A model generated the notes under the pieces. That model ran no database searches. It saw only the letters and a program-made list of their open reading frames with translations, and was not told the DNA's origin. The position numbers and the translations under genes are program-made. Source: Prosapia bicincta (taxonomy: Eukaryota; Arthropoda; Insecta; Hemiptera; Cercopidae). Taken from it: a DNA stretch of 64,000 nucleotides. The stretch spans positions 146,001 through 210,000 of the forward strand of contig JBAIZL010000244.1 of NCBI GenBank assembly GCA_036971475.1. The letters run 5' to 3'. The stretch's first letter is position 1. Each line of letters starts with the position of its first letter. This document shows, one piece after another, positions 61,735 through 64,000 of this stretch.

Positions 61735-61904
61735 ATATATACATACATATATATATATATAATATAACATTATTATTATATATACTATTGTTATATAATA
61801 ATTTATTTTAGTAATATATTATATAATAATACATGTATTATATATAATATGATATTTTATATATAATAATAATTTATATATATAATATAACAGTGATGCA
61901 AAGC

Positions 61905-61960
<56 letters not shown>
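61735..61960. repeat. TA-rich and TA microsatellite region
   Basis: Irregular TA/TAA-rich sequence, then about 27 TA units (61907-61960) abutting repeat S copy 2. Confidence 0.9.
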
Positions 61961-61963
<3 letters not shown>

Positions 61964-62318
61964 CGGAATTGCGTAGTCAGCTGGGAGGTCAGACATACTT
62001 GTACTTACAGTACCTACAACCATAAGTTGGTATATCTCCAGAAGAGCGATATATCTAAACTGATGCTTCTGAGTCAGTTCTTCATAATTATATTGCGAAT
62101 CGTTCCTTTTAACTGGTATTATTGTTAGCGTAAGTGCTAGAAAGCTTACACAAAATTACTTGATCAACTAGTCCACGTTCCTGAGGCATAGTGACGTTTG
62201 GAGAAGAATGTGACATTCACCAACGCTTGTCCTAATGACAATCACACTCCACCTACCATCAACCTTGCATTTATATATTGTAAAACAAATACACCCGCTT
62301 TAATTTTCCTTAACTATA
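61961..62318 (-). repeat. Dispersed repeat family S, copy 2
   Basis: Reverse complement of 28539-28928 with about three-quarters identity. The TA run touches the end opposite to that in copy 1. Confidence 0.8.
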
Positions 62319-62462
62319 ACTAAAATATATTACAGTTAATTTGTCATGACGGTCTATTCATATTCATAGCTTTACTCGTCTGTCTATGAGCATAGCATTA
62401 TACTATGTGACGCAATCGAAATTTCAAAACCAGCCTATTATTATGCGTTGTACAAAGATATA

Positions 62463-62672
62463 TGCTGATACGTATTCCTTCACGGTTGGAAAAATATGAT
62501 GAATAGTTACTATCTGGAGTACATAAATTCGCAGTTCCGACGTTTCGATAGAATCTCATCCAGCATTGACGAGGTGGACTCAACAACAGTAGAAGAGTGA
62601 GTCAGTAGAAGGATGAGCTTCTAGCGAAACGTCGGAACTGCGAAATTATGGACTGCAGAAAGAACGGATGAA
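62463..62672. repeat. Foldback family H, copy 3
   Basis: The left part matches 29174-29300, including TGCTGATACGTATT, TAGTTACTATCTGGAGTAC and CATCCAGCATTGACGAGG. A shortened right arm has CTAGCGAAACGTCGGAACTG. Part of the arm is deleted around 62523 and the centre is rearranged. Confidence 0.75.
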
Positions 62673-63980
62673 AGAAAAGAAGCAAAACCTTGATCAATAT
62701 TAGACAAATATATCTTCGTTTTTACTGTCGGAAACATTTTTGTTGAAGTAGGAAATAGTACTTTAATAAATATATCATAATAAGGTGATCTCTATGCTCT
62801 TATATCATATGCTGAAAATGTTAGACATAATATTTATACAAGTATGAAAAACCTTGGAAAGATATATGATCAGCTACGCCATTCCATAAATATATTAAAA
62901 TAATTACCAATATAATGGTAGGAGATATGTTATTGTGTTGGCTACTACATATTAGCATGTTTTCCTTACTGCGCACAGCATTACACCGCTACGTACTTTG
63001 TCTGCTAATTTTGCAGCTCCTGTTTATATTTATTTCCTTGAAGGTTTCAGCTTAATGTACATTTTTCTGTTTGGATAATAAATATGCCTAACCTTGGAAA
63101 TATCACAGAGTAGGAACAATAGAGTCCCACAACATATATGTAGAGGAAGTGTGCAGTAAATAAAAACATATATATTTTAATGTTCTTGAAAATATTGTTA
63201 CAACTTTAGTAAATATAGTACATTGATCTAATTTTAATATAAGAAATAGATTTGTCAAACGTTATAAGCAAAATACTTGTTATTGAACAGATATATAATT
63301 TTCTTATTGCAATCGTAAAAACATTAAAGTCTGAGATGTACTGACATTCCATGAATCTGCTGTTCCAATTAGCACATGTTGAATATGTTAAATACATAGA
63401 ACTGTCACATTACGGGTATTAAATCCAGCTTTAGAATGTCACTAAATGATGTTGAAAAAATTTAAAATAATTCAACATTAGCACAGTAAATGACTAGATT
63501 CATTGCTAGTGTTCTGAAAGACAAAATTCCATGTTTATTCCTTGAAAACAATCAAATGTAATGAGCAGTTGTCTCTATTAAAGTAATTGTATATTTTGAG
63601 CCAAGAAGAGATGTAATATTTGTAGGTCATACACACGTTTATTAGTGGAAAAACATTTTTTTACTTAAAAGATAACTGCTTATAGTAGATACATCCTGTT
63701 TAAATATAAATTTTAAAATGTTTTATTTATTTTTACAATAAACATTCTTTGAATTTTGAAAAGGTTTAATTATAATTGCAAGTTATTATATATCTTAGAG
63801 AGATCAAAGAATTTTTTTAATGAAAACTGCTGACACGAGACCTTGGTATATTTCACAAAGAAAACACGCATATTAAAATTCTCTTTGTTTCAAAATTTAT
63901 TTATTGAAAAAAGAAGCAAAATGTGGGTTATCGGTAAGATCCTTGAATATTATTCTCTCTCTCATACACACACATGCGAT
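62673..63980. other. AT-rich intergenic sequence
   Basis: Ends with a short CT/CA microsatellite (63954-63974). No gene recognised. Confidence 0.5.
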
Positions 63981-64000
63981 GAATTCTAAATTCAATTATA
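63981..64000. repeat. Palindromic repeat family P, partial copy at the window edge
   Basis: GAATTCTAAATTCAATTATA is identical to the centre of copy 1 (17969-17988). The rest lies beyond the window. Confidence 0.55.

Overview
The window is AT-rich nuclear DNA from an insect. The two intact protein genes are divergent insect-type gustatory receptors, and the rest is satellite, microsatellite, foldback and retroelement debris typical of a large, repeat-laden insect genome. I cannot place it to order; a hemimetabolous insect with a large genome would fit. No rRNA, intact tRNA, CRISPR array or prokaryotic operon was found.

Layout. 0-1.3 kb: receptor gene on the minus strand. 1.7-3.3 kb: a foldback repeat and a broken non-LTR retrotransposon tail with an RNase H domain. 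5.2-10.9 kb: a 143-bp satellite, exactly 40 units. 11.2-13.4 kb: an unrelated 56-bp satellite, also exactly 40 units. 14.5-16.3 kb: a duplicated 5' fragment of a receptor gene, then the second intact receptor on the plus strand. 17.7-18.5 kb: foldback and palindromic repeats set in TA microsatellite. 22.5-24.0 kb: the tail of a Penelope-like element with a GIY-YIG domain, plus hammerhead-like motifs. 26.8-27.8 kb: a SINE-like repeat and a probable third, decayed receptor fragment. 28.5-32.1 kb: dispersed repeats and a 643-bp tandem duplication. 33.7 kb: a GC-rich candidate exon. 36.8-38.4 kb: a 22-bp minisatellite. 38-55 kb: mostly featureless AT-rich DNA with scattered repeats. 55.6-57.1 kb: a polypyrimidine minisatellite of about 33 bp. 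57-64 kb: further foldbacks, a dead reverse transcriptase and second copies of the repeat families seen near 27-29 kb.

Working picture. The two receptors lie head to head about 14 kb apart and are roughly half identical, so they look like old tandem-type duplicates separated by satellite growth. Both, and the truncated 5' copy, carry an RFX-type X-box about 60 bp upstream of the start codon. That is a plausible shared regulatory element for genes expressed in ciliated sensory neurons. The rest of the window shows repeated insertion of foldback and retroelement-derived sequence, mostly beside TA microsatellites. Coordinates of diverged repeats are read by eye and may be off by several bases.
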